From Bacillus sp. Xin1 (lineage in GTDB: Bacteria > Bacillota > Bacilli > Bacillales > Bacillaceae_G): a stretch of 64,000 nucleotides of DNA. The DNA lies in NCBI RefSeq assembly GCF_013314535.1, contig NZ_JABUAE010000011.1, positions 1-64,000 of the forward strand, given 5' to 3'. Positions within the stretch are counted from its first letter, which is position 1, and the number at the start of each line of letters is the position of its first letter. Position numbers and translations under genes: made by a program. Shown here piece by piece: positions 53,253 to 63,107 of the stretch. The notes beneath the pieces were generated by a model that saw only the letters and a program-made list of their open reading frames with translations, made no database searches and was not told where the DNA came from.

Positions 53253-53286
53253 GTGTTAGGCATGATAGAATGCTTAACACTTTTTT
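53253..53286 (+). terminator. Rho-independent terminator
   Basis: GTGTTAGGCAT and ATGCTTAACAC pair over 11 bp with one G-U, then TTTTTT. Confidence 0.85.
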
Positions 53287-53437
53287 ATATGTTTATGAAT
53301 ACAAATGCATCTGCAAACGGTTCCAATGCGTCTTACACCTCAATAAAGCAAAACAAATTGACCGTATATTTTATATGGGTTATAATTCAGAAAGTTTAAA
53401 AATTAGTCAATATAGAAATAGGGAGGTCGTAAGAGTG

Positions 53438-54520
53438 ATGGAGAGGATTTACAATTTTTCAGCAGGACCATCTATATTCCCTTTGCCGGTTTTAGAAAAA
53501 GTGCAAAAGGAGCTTTTAAATTATAACGGGACAGGCATGTCTGTTATGGAAATGAGTCACCGATCTTCGCAGTTTCAAAATATTATAGATGAAGCAAGTA
53601 GCTTGCTTCGTGAATTGATGCACATTCCTGAGAATTATGATGTTTTATTTTTACAAGGAGGGGCATCCCTGCAGTTTTCAATGGTTCCATTAAATGTAAT
53701 GACTGAACATAAAAGAGCTGGATACATAATTACAGGCTCCTGGTCTAAAAAAGCCTTACAGGAGGCACAAAAAATTGGGGAAGCAGAAGTTATTGCTTCA
53801 TCGAAAGAAGAGCATTTTTCAACGATTCCACATGTAGATAGTTCAATGGTTTCAAAAGAACTAGATTATGTACATATAACAACTAATAACACAATTGAAG
53901 GAACGAAATATGTTGAACTGCCAAAGTTAGAGAATATTCCACTTATTGCTGATATGTCTTCAAATATTTTATCAGAAGAATACGATGTAGAGAAATTTGC
54001 TTTGATTTATGCGGGAGCGCAAAAAAATTTAGGGCCTGCAGGATTAACGATTGCGATTATTAGAAAAGACTTAATTGGTAAAGCGAATACTTCTTGTCCT
54101 ACAATGTTAAACTATGAAACTTACAGTAAAAATAATTCCTTATATAATACACCACCATCCTTTAGTATTTATGTGACGAAGCTAGTACTGGAATGGCTAA
54201 AGGAGCAGGGCGGCATACCTGCGATTGAAGAACAAAATAGGAAAAAAGCAGCGATTCTATACAATTTTTTAGATGAATCAAAATTATTTACTTCACCGGT
54301 CGATCCTGCGTATCGTTCGCTTATGAATATTCCATTTACAACACCATCCAATGATTTAAATGAGCAATTTTTACAAAAGGCGAAAACGTTAGGTCTTGTT
54401 ACGTTAAAAGGGCATCGTTCTGTAGGGGGAATGAGAGCGAGTATTTATAATGCAATGCCAGTTGAAGGTGTTCAAAAATTAGTAGACTGCATGAAGGATT
54501 TTGAGCTAGAGAATAGATAG
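53438..54520 (+). CDS. serC: Phosphoserine aminotransferase
   Basis: The start is ATG 53438 (MERIYNFSAGPSIFPLP) after GGGAGG; GTG 53435 is possible. The frame is open further upstream but overlaps a terminator. 360 residues: TGMSVMEMSHRSS, FLQGGASLQFSMVPLN, ITTNNTIEGTKY, and AGAQKNLGPAGLT with the PLP lysine. It converts 3-phosphohydroxypyruvate to phosphoserine in serine synthesis. It is followed after 12 bp by the dehydrogenase that makes its substrate. Confidence 0.95.
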   Translation: MERIYNFSAGPSIFPLPVLEKVQKELLNYNGTGMSVMEMSHRSSQFQNIIDEASSLLRELMHIPENYDVLFLQGGASLQFSMVPLNVMTEHKRAGYIITGSWSKKALQEAQKIGEAEVIASSKEEHFSTIPHVDSSMVSKELDYVHITTNNTIEGTKYVELPKLENIPLIADMSSNILSEEYDVEKFALIYAGAQKNLGPAGLTIAIIRKDLIGKANTSCPTMLNYETYSKNNSLYNTPPSFSIYVTKLVLEWLKEQGGIPAIEEQNRKKAAILYNFLDESKLFTSPVDPAYRSLMNIPFTTPSNDLNEQFLQKAKTLGLVTLKGHRSVGGMRASIYNAMPVEGVQKLVDCMKDFELENR

Positions 54521-54532
54521 GGAGATGGGGAA

Positions 54533-55705
54533 ATGTTGCGCATTCAAACGTTAAATCAAATTGCTGAAAAAGGCTTGCAAATTTTTGAAGAAGGACGCTA
54601 TCAAGTTGCAGAAGGCTTAGAACATCCAGACGGTATATTACTCCGAAGTTTTTCCTTACATCAAGAAGAGTTTTCAAAAGATGTAAAGGCAATCGCTAGA
54701 GCGGGAGCTGGTGTAAATAATATTCCTGTAGAACGTTGTACAGAAAGAGGTATCGTTGTTTTTAATACGCCAGGAGCAAATGCGAATGCAGTGAAAGAAC
54801 TAATTCTAGCGAGCCTTATTATGTCATCACGTAATATAATAAATGGGGTTGGCTGGACAAAAGCATTAGAAGGTGAAGAAGTTCCACAGCTTGTAGAAGC
54901 AGGAAAAAAACAATTCGTTGGCTCAGAAATAGCAGGAAAACGACTTGGTGTGATTGGACTTGGTGCAATTGGCGCTCTTGTCGCAAATGATGCATTATCC
55001 CTTGGTATGGATGTTGTTGGATATGATCCATATATATCTGTTGAAATAGCATGGCGATTATCAACACATGTACAACGTGCATTTAGCTTGGATGAAATCT
55101 TCTCAACATGTGACTATATTACATTGCATATTCCACTGACAGATCAAACGAGAGGTATTATTGGAGAACACGCAGTGCAAACGATGAAAAAAGGTGTTCG
55201 CCTCTTTAACTTCTCAAGAGGAGAACTTGTGGATGAAATTGCATTAGCGAAAGCTTTAGAAGAAGGAATTATGAATCATTACGTAACTGACTTTCCAAAT
55301 GAGAATGTCATAAAAATGAAAAATGTAACGGCAACACCTCACCTTGGCGCTTCCACATATGAATCTGAAGAGAATTGTGCAATTATGGCTGCCCGCCAGT
55401 TACGTGACTATTTGGAGACAGGAAATATTCGTAATTCAGTAAACTATCCCAATGTAGAACTTCCTTATGTCGGAAAGAAACGAATTACAATTATGCATCA
55501 AAACGTTCCGAACATGGTGGGGCAAATTACAGGGTGTTTAGCGGAACATCATATTAATATTGCGGATATGATAAACCGTAGTAAAGGCTCTTTTGCATAT
55601 ACAATGATTGATATCGATAATGGAATTGATGATATAATTAAAGAAAATGTAGTTGAAAACATAAAGAAAATTACAGGTGTAGTAGCTGTTCGAATGATTG
55701 TATAA
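54533..55705 (+). CDS. serA: D-3-phosphoglycerate dehydrogenase, ACT-containing short form
   Basis: 390 residues with a GGGAGATGGGG site: RAGAGVNNIPVERC, NAVKELILASLI, NAD site LGVIGLGAIGALVAN, and the His/Glu pair around FPNENV...ATPHLGASTYESEENC. The C-terminal ACT domain (NVPNMVGQITGCLAEHHINIADM) is the likely site of serine feedback. First step of serine synthesis. Forms an operon with serC and the DUF1015 gene. Confidence 0.92.
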   Translation: MLRIQTLNQIAEKGLQIFEEGRYQVAEGLEHPDGILLRSFSLHQEEFSKDVKAIARAGAGVNNIPVERCTERGIVVFNTPGANANAVKELILASLIMSSRNIINGVGWTKALEGEEVPQLVEAGKKQFVGSEIAGKRLGVIGLGAIGALVANDALSLGMDVVGYDPYISVEIAWRLSTHVQRAFSLDEIFSTCDYITLHIPLTDQTRGIIGEHAVQTMKKGVRLFNFSRGELVDEIALAKALEEGIMNHYVTDFPNENVIKMKNVTATPHLGASTYESEENCAIMAARQLRDYLETGNIRNSVNYPNVELPYVGKKRITIMHQNVPNMVGQITGCLAEHHINIADMINRSKGSFAYTMIDIDNGIDDIIKENVVENIKKITGVVAVRMIV

Positions 55706-55718
55706 AGGAGAGAGAAAT

Positions 55719-56966
55719 TTGGCGACAATTCGACCATTTAGAGCAATTCGTCCAGTATCTGATAAAGCTGCACAAGTTGCAGCACTGCCGTACGATGTGT
55801 TAAATAGTGAAGAAGCAAGAGAAGTTGTAAAAGGGAACCCATATTCGTTTTTACATATTGATAAAGCTGAAATAGACTTAGATCCATCTGTTTCACCATA
55901 TGATAATAGCGTATATGAAAAGGCAAGTGAAAATTTACAACGTTTCATACAAGAGGAAGTATTCATACAAGAGGAAGAACCATGTCTTTATATTTATCAA
56001 TTAACGATGCAAGGAAGAACGCAGTCTGGACTTGTTGTTTGTACATCAATTGATGAGTATACGGATAATACAATTAAAAAGCATGAGCGGACCCGTCATG
56101 AAAAAGAACAAGATCGCATTCGTCATGTAGATGTATGTAATGCGAATACAGGACCTATTTTTTTAACATATCGCACAAAAGAAGAAATAACAAAATTCAT
56201 TGTAACTTGGCAAGAAAATCACACACCAATTTATCAATTCACAGCGGATGACGGTGTAGAGCATGTCATATGGAAAATTGCAGAAACGAATGCGATTTCA
56301 GCATTAGTAGAATCATTTGAAGAGATTCCATCTTTATACATTGCGGACGGACATCATCGTTCAGCATCCGCGGCGAAAGTTGGATTAATGCGTAGAGAGC
56401 AGCATCCAAATTATACAGGAGAAGAAGAATTTAACTTCTTTTTATCTGTTTTATTTCCTCATGGTGAACTATCGATTTGGGACTACAATCGCGTTGTGAA
56501 AGATTTAAATGGTTTATCAGAAGAACAATTCTTACAGCAAATTTCGCAATACTTTTATGTGGAAGAAGTAGGTGTTTCTCCTTATAAACCAACTGAACCA
56601 AAATCATTTGGTATGTATTTGGATCAGAGATGGTATAAATTAATCGTAAAAGAAGAAACGTTTGATGCACATGATGTTGTAAAAGGTTTAGATGTTTCTA
56701 TTTTACAAGACCATTTACTCAGTCAAGTGTTACAAATTCATGATCCGCGTGCAGATAGTCGCATTGATTTTGTTGGTGGTATTCGCGGTTTAGAAGAGTT
56801 AGAGCGTCTTGTAAACCGTGGCGATTATAAAGTAGCGTTTGCTTTATACCCGACATCAATGGAAGATTTATTAGCAATTGCCGATGCGGGAGAAGTGATG
56901 CCACCAAAGTCAACATGGTTTGAACCGAAGCTTCGTAGTGGACTTTTTATACATTCTTTAGAATAG
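55719..56966 (+). CDS. DUF1015 family protein
   Basis: The start is TTG 55719 (MATIRPFRAIRPV), eight bases after AAAGGAG. 415 residues: KAAQVAALPYDVLNSEEAREVVKGNPYSF, KKHERTRHEKEQDRIRH, YIADGHHRSASAAKVG, then FALYPTSMEDLLAIADAGEVMPPKSTWFEPKLRSGLF. All are hallmarks of DUF1015, a likely enzyme of unknown activity that often accompanies serA. Third gene of the ser operon. Confidence 0.92.
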   Translation: MATIRPFRAIRPVSDKAAQVAALPYDVLNSEEAREVVKGNPYSFLHIDKAEIDLDPSVSPYDNSVYEKASENLQRFIQEEVFIQEEEPCLYIYQLTMQGRTQSGLVVCTSIDEYTDNTIKKHERTRHEKEQDRIRHVDVCNANTGPIFLTYRTKEEITKFIVTWQENHTPIYQFTADDGVEHVIWKIAETNAISALVESFEEIPSLYIADGHHRSASAAKVGLMRREQHPNYTGEEEFNFFLSVLFPHGELSIWDYNRVVKDLNGLSEEQFLQQISQYFYVEEVGVSPYKPTEPKSFGMYLDQRWYKLIVKEETFDAHDVVKGLDVSILQDHLLSQVLQIHDPRADSRIDFVGGIRGLEELERLVNRGDYKVAFALYPTSMEDLLAIADAGEVMPPKSTWFEPKLRSGLFIHSLE

Positions 56967-56970
56967 AGAG

Positions 56971-57000
56971 AAAGACAGCATATTATGTGCTGTCTTTTTT
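56971..57000 (+). terminator. Rho-independent terminator
   Basis: AAAGACAGCA and TGCTGTCTTT with T run, at the end of the ser operon. Confidence 0.9.
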
Positions 57001-57309
57001 CTTTTGACCAATGCTCTTTCAATTCCTTGTCCTGTAAGGATTCGATACATCTTCATATATGGCCAAAATAGTTTTCTATACAAGTTCAGAAGAATAAGAG
57101 AAAGAGGAGATGGGCCTGATTTGGGGAGGGAATGACAAAATAACAGGGGGATACATGAATAGAATTAAAAGGAGATAAACCTACTAAAAATGATAGATGT
57201 AAATATTTAAAATATATGTAAAAAAATTTAAAAAACGCTGTGCATTTTATTTTAAATCGTATTAATCTTGTAATGAACAAGTTATATATTCTTTAAAGGG
57301 GGAAAAATC
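57001..57309 (+). other. Intergenic region
   Basis: The only candidate is a 22-codon frame at about 57110 (MGLIWGGNDKITGGYMNR...) with AAAGAGGAG before its ATG. It is too short to judge. Otherwise AT-rich and without structure. Confidence 0.3.
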
Positions 57310-57765
57310 ATGGACATTATGATTGAAAAAATTCCGGCATATCGAATTGCTTACATAAGGCAGACGGGACCTTATGGAATTAACAATATGCGAACAATGG
57401 AAAAAATAAAAGAATGGGCAAAATCTAACCAATTATTTAATGAAGAATCGATAATTCTTGGAATTGCTCATGATAATCCGGAAACTACTAAACCTGAAAA
57501 CTGTCGTTATGATACTTGCATAGTGGTTTCAAACGACTATTCAGTAACGAATGAATATGTAAGACAAGGTGATATTGTTGGAGGAAAATATGCTGTTTTT
57601 AAAATTAATCATACAGCAGAAGCAGTTCAGAAAGCGTGGGTTGATATTTTTTCAGAATTATCAAGACAAAGATATCAATTTGATGGAACAAGACCAATCA
57701 TCGAAAGGTATGTAGTCAAAATGGTTAATAATCATCATTGTGAAATTTGTGTGCCTGTATTTTAA
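57310..57765 (+). CDS. GyrI-like small-molecule-binding protein
   Basis: 151 residues with an AAAGGGGGA site: IEKIPAYRIAYIRQTGPYG, ILGIAHDNPETTKPENCRYDTCIVV, GGKYAVFKINHTAEAVQKAWVDIF, RPIIERY. This is the stand-alone GyrI/AraC-effector-binding (SOUL-like) fold, which binds hydrophobic or cationic compounds. Partner and ligand unknown. Lies just before hssR. Confidence 0.85.
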   Translation: MDIMIEKIPAYRIAYIRQTGPYGINNMRTMEKIKEWAKSNQLFNEESIILGIAHDNPETTKPENCRYDTCIVVSNDYSVTNEYVRQGDIVGGKYAVFKINHTAEAVQKAWVDIFSELSRQRYQFDGTRPIIERYVVKMVNNHHCEICVPVF

Positions 57766-57846
57766 AGTAGTAATGTTCTTTTCCTTGCAAAAAACACAAT
57801 AGTTTCTTAATGTTATGGTGTAGAAGGATAAACAAGGAAGGACTTA

Positions 57847-58524
57847 ATGAGTATGATACATATTTTATTAGCTGATGATGATAAGCACATTAGAGAATTA
57901 TTACATTATCACTTACAAAAGGAAGGGTATAAAGTTTTTGAGGCTGAGGATGGAAAAGTGGCGCAGTCTATAGTAGAAAGGGAAAATATTCACCTTGCCC
58001 TTGTCGACATCATGATGCCGTTTGTTGACGGGTATACACTATGCGAAGAAATTAGAAAATATCATGATATACCTGTTATATTATTGACTGCTAAAGATCA
58101 ATTAGTGGATAAGGAAAGAGGATTTATTTCAGGCACAGATGATTATATTGTAAAACCATTTGAACCAGCGGAAGTGATTTTTCGTATGAAAGCTTTACTT
58201 CGCCGGTATCAAATGCTGAGTGCGGACGTAATTACACTGCACGGAACAACGATTGATCGAAAAAGCTTTGAGGTGAAATGTAACGATCAAACGATTTTAC
58301 TACCATTAAAGGAATTTGAATTACTGTCACAACTGGCAGGTTATCCTGGTAGAACATTTTCAAGAGAAGAGTTAATTGAACTTGTTTGGGGGATGGATTT
58401 TGAAGGGGATGAGCGTACGGTTGATGTTCACATTAAACGTCTTCGCGATCGCTTTTCAAAAAGAACAGATGATTTTCAAATTAAAACGGTACGCGGACTT
58501 GGCTATAAGTTGGAGCTGAAATAA
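57847..58524 (+). CDS. hssR: Haem-response two-component regulator HssR
   Basis: 225 residues, OmpR type. Receiver: DDDKHIRELLHYHLQKEGY, phospho-acceptor Asp54 in LVDIMMP, then LTAKDQLVDKERGF and Lys in YIVKPFEP. C-terminal winged helix: LLPLKEFELLSQLAGYPGRTFSREELIELVWG, TVDVHIKRLRDR. The assignment as HssR rests on the HssS-like partner, the HrtBA genes and the GTTCATATT direct repeat downstream. It activates the efflux pump in haem excess. Confidence 0.85.
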   Translation: MSMIHILLADDDKHIRELLHYHLQKEGYKVFEAEDGKVAQSIVERENIHLALVDIMMPFVDGYTLCEEIRKYHDIPVILLTAKDQLVDKERGFISGTDDYIVKPFEPAEVIFRMKALLRRYQMLSADVITLHGTTIDRKSFEVKCNDQTILLPLKEFELLSQLAGYPGRTFSREELIELVWGMDFEGDERTVDVHIKRLRDRFSKRTDDFQIKTVRGLGYKLELK

Positions 58525-58525
58525 G

Positions 58526-59902
58526 ATGAAATCACTTTATTCTAGATTTGTATTAATTACCGTTGGGATTATGCTTCTTAGTAGTATCATTGGTTTTTTA
58601 TTAACGAATGTGTATTATCAAGTGAAATTAAAACCGTATAATAGTGAAAAGATTTTACGTTATACAGAGGAAATAAAGGATTTGTATGAAAAACAAAGTG
58701 AAGAAACTAAGGTTGAGTATTTACACTCCATCGCAAAATTAGGGTATGAGATTTATGTAGTGGATGATCAAAAACAAGGGAAACGGATTGGAAATGCGTT
58801 TCGGACGATAAAGATTAGTGACGCTACCATTGATGAAGTATTAGAAGGAAACACATATAATGGTGTTTCTACTTATCCAACCCGTCTATTTATAACAGGC
58901 TTTTTTGATAATGAATTAATTAATAGCGTCGGGGTTCCACTACAACATGGTGATAAGCAATATGCTTTATTTATTCGTCCTGATATTCAGCAGCAGTTTG
59001 GTGAAATGAGGATTTTCTTGGCGCTATTACTCGGGTTTATTGTTGTATTAAGTATCATTTTTATTGCGATGGCAGCGCGTTATATCGTTCGTCCAATTCA
59101 AACATTTACAAAAGCAACGCAGAAAATTGCGAGTGGTGAATATGATATTGAACTAGACGAAGGACGAAAAGATGAAATTGGGACATTATCTACAAGTTTT
59201 AAAAAGATGACAAAAAGTATAAAAGAGTTAGATCAAATGAGACAAGAGTTTGTTTCCAACGTATCTCACGAATTTCAATCTCCGTTATCTTCTATTCAAG
59301 GTTTTTCAAAGACATTACAGTCAGAAAAGATGACAGAAACGGAACGGAAACATTATTTGCAAATTATTGAAGCTGAAAGTAAACGAATGTCTAGTTTATG
59401 TAAACAGTTGCTCACGCTGGCTTCATTAGATAAAGAGGAAAAGGTTCTGCAAATTAAAGAGTTTGCTTTGCACAAGCAAATGAAAGATGTCATTTTTATG
59501 CTCGAATGGAAATGGCGTGAAAAAGATATAGCGGTTGAATTTGATGTACCTAACATAAATATAAAGGGTGATGAGAATTTACTTCATCAAGTTTGGACAA
59601 ATATATTTACAAATAGTATTAAGTTTACAGACCAAGGCGGAACGATAGATTTTGCTGCTAAAGAGCTAGAAAATAGCGTGGAAATCTCTGTTTCAGATAG
59701 CGGGATTGGTATGGAGCAAGAAGAGATAAATCGCATTTTTGATCGGTTTTATAAAGTGGATACAGCAAGAACTCGTAATGTAGAAGGAAGTGGCTTAGGT
59801 TTATCTATTGTGGATAAAATTGTTGAACTGCATCAAGGGACAATTTCAGTGGAGAGTGTAAAAGGAGAAGGTACGACGTTTCGAATTGCAATTCCTAAAT
59901 GA
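58526..59902 (+). CDS. hssS: Haem-sensing histidine kinase HssS
   Basis: 458 residues. Membrane segments at about 7-29 and 164-187 flank an extracellular domain. HAMP (RYIVRPIQTFTKATQKIASGEY), H-box with His248 (VSHEFQSPLSSIQGFSKTLQ), N-box HQVWTNIFTNSIKFT, G-boxes DSGIGM and GSGLGLSI. It starts 1 bp after the hssR stop, so the pair is coupled. The H-box HEFQSPL replaces the commoner HELRTPL. It senses haem at the membrane and phosphorylates HssR. Confidence 0.85.
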   Translation: MKSLYSRFVLITVGIMLLSSIIGFLLTNVYYQVKLKPYNSEKILRYTEEIKDLYEKQSEETKVEYLHSIAKLGYEIYVVDDQKQGKRIGNAFRTIKISDATIDEVLEGNTYNGVSTYPTRLFITGFFDNELINSVGVPLQHGDKQYALFIRPDIQQQFGEMRIFLALLLGFIVVLSIIFIAMAARYIVRPIQTFTKATQKIASGEYDIELDEGRKDEIGTLSTSFKKMTKSIKELDQMRQEFVSNVSHEFQSPLSSIQGFSKTLQSEKMTETERKHYLQIIEAESKRMSSLCKQLLTLASLDKEEKVLQIKEFALHKQMKDVIFMLEWKWREKDIAVEFDVPNINIKGDENLLHQVWTNIFTNSIKFTDQGGTIDFAAKELENSVEISVSDSGIGMEQEEINRIFDRFYKVDTARTRNVEGSGLGLSIVDKIVELHQGTISVESVKGEGTTFRIAIPK

Positions 59903-59960
59903 TGAGAAGCGTTATTTGATATAAGTAGTTCCGTTTTCGGGAAGAAACATTCTAGATAAT

Positions 59961-60004
59961 AAAAAAGCATATCCATTCATATATGAATGGATATGCTTTT
60001 TTTT
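59961..60004 (+). terminator. Rho-independent terminator
   Basis: AAAAAAGCATATCCATTC and GAATGGATATGCTTTTTT form an 18-bp stem, closing hssRS. Confidence 0.92.
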
Positions 60005-60107
60005 GATGTAACAATATTTCCGGAGTATTTTAAAAAGAGAGAAAAATTCTGTGATTTTATGTTAAAATTTAGAAGTTATTTAGCAATGACAAAAAGGGGA
60101 GAAAAAA

Positions 60108-60788
60108 ATGTTACAAGCACTGATTTTTGATATGGATGGAACTTTATTTCAAACAGAAAAAATTTTAGAATTATCACTTGATGATACGTATAACCATTTG
60201 CGATCACTCAATTTATGGGATGCAGCAACCCCAATTGATAAATACCGTGAAATAATGGGTGCACCTTTGCCAAAAGTTTGGGAAGCTTTGTTACCTCATC
60301 ATTCCAATGAAATAAGGGAACAAACGGATGCTTATTTTCTGGAAAGATTAGTTGAAAACATAAGAAGTGGGAAAGGGGATTTATACCCTCATGTAAAAGA
60401 AGTTTTCAGTTATCTAAAAGAGAATCATTGTGCCATTTACATAGCGAGTAACGGTTTAACGGAGTATTTGCAAGCAATTGTGAGTTACTATAAATTAGAT
60501 CATTGGGTTACTGAAACATGTAGTATTCAGCAAATCAAAACGCTTAATAAAGGTGATTTAGTTAAAACAATTATACAAAAATATGATATAAAAAAGGCAG
60601 CAGTAGTTGGAGATCGCCTATCCGATATAAATGCAGCTAAAGATAATGGTTTAATTGCAATTGGCTGTAATTTTGATTTTGCACAAGAAGATGAACTCGC
60701 TCAGGCTGATTTGGTAATAAATGATTTAATGGAGCTAAAAACGATATTTCCTAAATTTACGGAACAAAAGGGAGCTTTAACTGAATAA
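60108..60788 (+). CDS. HAD-superfamily phosphatase
   Basis: 226 residues with an AAGGGGAG site: motif I DMDGTLFQTE, motif II YIASNGLTE, Lys in LNKGDLV, motif IV VGDRLSDINAAKDN. The cap between I and II is helical (subclass I). A phosphoglycolate-phosphatase-like enzyme with unknown substrate. Sits between hssRS and hrtBA but has its own leader. Confidence 0.88.
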   Translation: MLQALIFDMDGTLFQTEKILELSLDDTYNHLRSLNLWDAATPIDKYREIMGAPLPKVWEALLPHHSNEIREQTDAYFLERLVENIRSGKGDLYPHVKEVFSYLKENHCAIYIASNGLTEYLQAIVSYYKLDHWVTETCSIQQIKTLNKGDLVKTIIQKYDIKKAAVVGDRLSDINAAKDNGLIAIGCNFDFAQEDELAQADLVINDLMELKTIFPKFTEQKGALTE

Positions 60789-60845
60789 AAATCATAAACC
60801 AACCTCAGGCTGATATTCTCTGAGCGTTTTTGTTTGTAACCTTCT

Positions 60846-60865
60846 GTTCATATTCCGTTCATATT
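60846..60865 (+). promoter_or_regulatory. HssR direct repeat upstream of hrtBA
   Basis: GTTCATATT occurs twice, separated by CC, 49 bp before the hrtB start. This is the direct-repeat operator known for HssR in Staphylococcus and in B. anthracis hrtAB control, so haem induction of the pump is expected. Confidence 0.85.
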
Positions 60866-60913
60866 TCTTTTTTAAGATGAGTACATAGAAAGAGATAGGA
60901 AGGAGAGAGCAAA

Positions 60914-61978
60914 ATGTTTTTAGCTCTGCGTGAATTGAAACAATCAAAATTAAGATATGGATTAATCGGGCTCATCATGGTTTTATTATCATTTTTAGTC
61001 CTTGTGATTTCTGGGTTAGCAAATGGTCTATCGTATGATAATGCATCATCGATTCAAAATATGGATGCAACAAAATTTGTATTAGCAGATGATGCGGAAA
61101 ATAAATTACTCCGTTCACAAATTAAGCAAGAAGATGTGGACAGTGTAGTGGGGCAAGTGGATGCAAAAGATGCGGTACCATTTCGTGTGAAAGTGTCTAC
61201 GTATGAGAAGAAGGATAGTTCAAAAAAAGTTGATATTGCAATTTTTGCAAGCGAGCGTGACACGTTCTTAGAACCAAAGATTGTGCAAGGAAATGCGTTA
61301 GGAACAGCGCAAGATGAAATGGTTGCTGACGAATCAATTAAAGAAAAAGGGATAGACATTGGAGATACAATTGTTGATCCCGTGTCTAAAAAAGAATTCA
61401 AAATCGTTGGTTTTACGAAAGATCAAATGTTTAGTCACACACCTGTTGTGTATGTGAATCAAGATGTATGGGGAGAAATCGCGCAGCCAAACCAAAAGGA
61501 TTATAGCGCAATTGCACTTCGTACGGATAAGGAAGTAAAAAACGCACATGTAATTGAGAAAAAAGAAGTTCTTCAAAGCATTCCAGGTTTTAAAGAAGAA
61601 CAAGGAACATTAACAATGATCATTGCATTCTTGCTTGTCATTGCTGCTTTATTAATCGGTGTATTCTTCTATGTCATTACACTACAAAAAACACAGCAAT
61701 TAGGTGTATTAAAAGCAATTGGAACGAAAAATTCGTATTTAGCAAACAGTTTAGTTGTGCAAGCATTATTCTTATCTGTTGTCGCAATGGTAATAAGCAT
61801 TGTGCTTGTAGAAGGACTGCAAAAGATTTTACCAGAAAGCATGCCGTTCTTATTAACGACAGCTATGATTGGTCAATATGCAGGAATCTTTATTGTCATT
61901 AGTATTCTTGGAACACTTATTTCTTTATATCAAGTATTAAAGGTTGATGCACTAGAAGCAATTGGAGGTGGCATGTAA
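60914..61978 (+). CDS. hrtB: Haem efflux ABC transporter permease HrtB
   Basis: 354 residues with an AGGAAGGAG site. Membrane segments at about 17-36, 234-256, 278-300 and 320-345 with a large extracytoplasmic MacB-like domain after the first: the FtsX/MacB permease layout. MFLALRELKQSKLRYGLIGL is the typical HrtB start. It exports excess haem with HrtA. The stop overlaps the hrtA start by one base. Confidence 0.88.
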   Translation: MFLALRELKQSKLRYGLIGLIMVLLSFLVLVISGLANGLSYDNASSIQNMDATKFVLADDAENKLLRSQIKQEDVDSVVGQVDAKDAVPFRVKVSTYEKKDSSKKVDIAIFASERDTFLEPKIVQGNALGTAQDEMVADESIKEKGIDIGDTIVDPVSKKEFKIVGFTKDQMFSHTPVVYVNQDVWGEIAQPNQKDYSAIALRTDKEVKNAHVIEKKEVLQSIPGFKEEQGTLTMIIAFLLVIAALLIGVFFYVITLQKTQQLGVLKAIGTKNSYLANSLVVQALFLSVVAMVISIVLVEGLQKILPESMPFLLTTAMIGQYAGIFIVISILGTLISLYQVLKVDALEAIGGGM

Positions 61979-62649
61979 TGACTTCATTATTAAAATTAGA
62001 GGAAGTAAGTAAAGTATACGGTGAGGGAAATACAGAAGTAACAGCTCTTCATCCCATCTCACTTGATGTAAAAGCAGGAGAGTTCATCGGGATTGTAGGA
62101 CCTTCTGGTTCAGGGAAAAGTACACTATTATCGATTGCGGGAGCATTATTATCACCGTCAAAAGGAAATATTTATATTCGTGAACAAAATATCACGCATT
62201 TATCAGAAAAAGAAATGACAGATATTCGTTTAAGAAAAATCGGGTTCATTTTTCAGTTTGCAAATTTAGTTCCCTATTTAAATGTGAAAGAACAACTACT
62301 TTACATTGCAAAGTTAAAGAAAGAAGACCGAAAAGAATCTGAAAAGCGTGCGGATCATTTACTAGCTGCATTTGGACTCTCACAGAGAAAAAATCATTAC
62401 CCAAATCAATTATCTGGTGGAGAACGACAAAGGGTAGCGATTGCTCGTGCTTTCATGAATAATCCAGATTTAATCTTAGCAGATGAACCAACGGCCAGCC
62501 TTGATTCTAAGCGCGGACGCGAAGTAGTTGAAATGATGAAACGAGAAGTAAAAGAAAGCCAAAAAGCAGCGATTATGATTACGCATGATGAAAGAATGCT
62601 CGATGTATGTGACCGTATATTAACATTGCGTGATGGGAAATTAGTATAG
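61978..62649 (+). CDS. hrtA: Haem efflux ABC transporter ATPase HrtA
   Basis: 223 residues: Walker A GPSGSGKST, Q-loop FQFANLVPYL, signature LSGGERQRVAIARA, Walker B LILADEPTASLDS, switch His in MITHDERML. A MacB/LolD-type ATPase that powers HrtB. Coupled by overlapping stop and start. Confidence 0.9.
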   Translation: MTSLLKLEEVSKVYGEGNTEVTALHPISLDVKAGEFIGIVGPSGSGKSTLLSIAGALLSPSKGNIYIREQNITHLSEKEMTDIRLRKIGFIFQFANLVPYLNVKEQLLYIAKLKKEDRKESEKRADHLLAAFGLSQRKNHYPNQLSGGERQRVAIARAFMNNPDLILADEPTASLDSKRGREVVEMMKREVKESQKAAIMITHDERMLDVCDRILTLRDGKLV

Positions 62650-62656
62650 AAATACG

Positions 62657-62691
62657 AAAAAAAGCACAGGAATTATTCTTGTGCTTTTTTT
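62657..62691 (+). terminator. Rho-independent terminator
   Basis: AAAAAAAGCACAGGAAT and ATTCTTGTGCTTTTTTT pair with one G-U, after hrtA. Confidence 0.88.
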
Positions 62692-62759
62692 ACATCCATC
62701 GTATGTTAAATGTTATAATAATTTTATTATTCTGTAATTCAGGTGAACGGAGGGGAAAT

Positions 62760-63107
62760 ATGGAAAAGAAAATCATACATCTTGAAGGGCTTATTATTTT
62801 AATAGCCACCATTTATGTATATGCATTATATGAGTTTAGTTGGTTGACTTTTTTCTTATTGCTTTTAGCACCAGACGTTTCTATGCTAGCATATCTTCTG
62901 AATGACCAGATTGGGGCACAGGTGTATAATTTGTTTCATACATACGTAGTGTCTATATTACTTATTTTAGTAGGTGTATTTCTTAAATTAGATGTTGTTT
63001 TTATGATTGGTTTAATTTGGACGGCTCATATTGGAATGGACCGTATGTTTGGATATGGGCTTAAATATAAAACAGGTTTCAAAGATACTCACATTCAAAA
63101 GTTATAA
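62760..63107 (+). CDS. DUF4260 membrane protein
   Basis: The start is ATG 62760, after GGAGGGG; the longer upstream frame overlaps the terminator. 115 residues with three to four membrane segments. LLLLAPDVSMLAYLLN and IWTAHIGMDRMFGYGLKY are hallmarks of DUF4260. Function unknown. Confidence 0.85.
   Translation: MEKKIIHLEGLIILIATIYVYALYEFSWLTFFLLLLAPDVSMLAYLLNDQIGAQVYNLFHTYVVSILLILVGVFLKLDVVFMIGLIWTAHIGMDRMFGYGLKYKTGFKDTHIQKL

Noticed and set aside
53270-53437. Longer SerC reading from 53270
   Set aside because: The extension covers the terminator of the DUF378 gene. A GGGAGG site and the conserved MERIYNFSAGPS start point to 53438.
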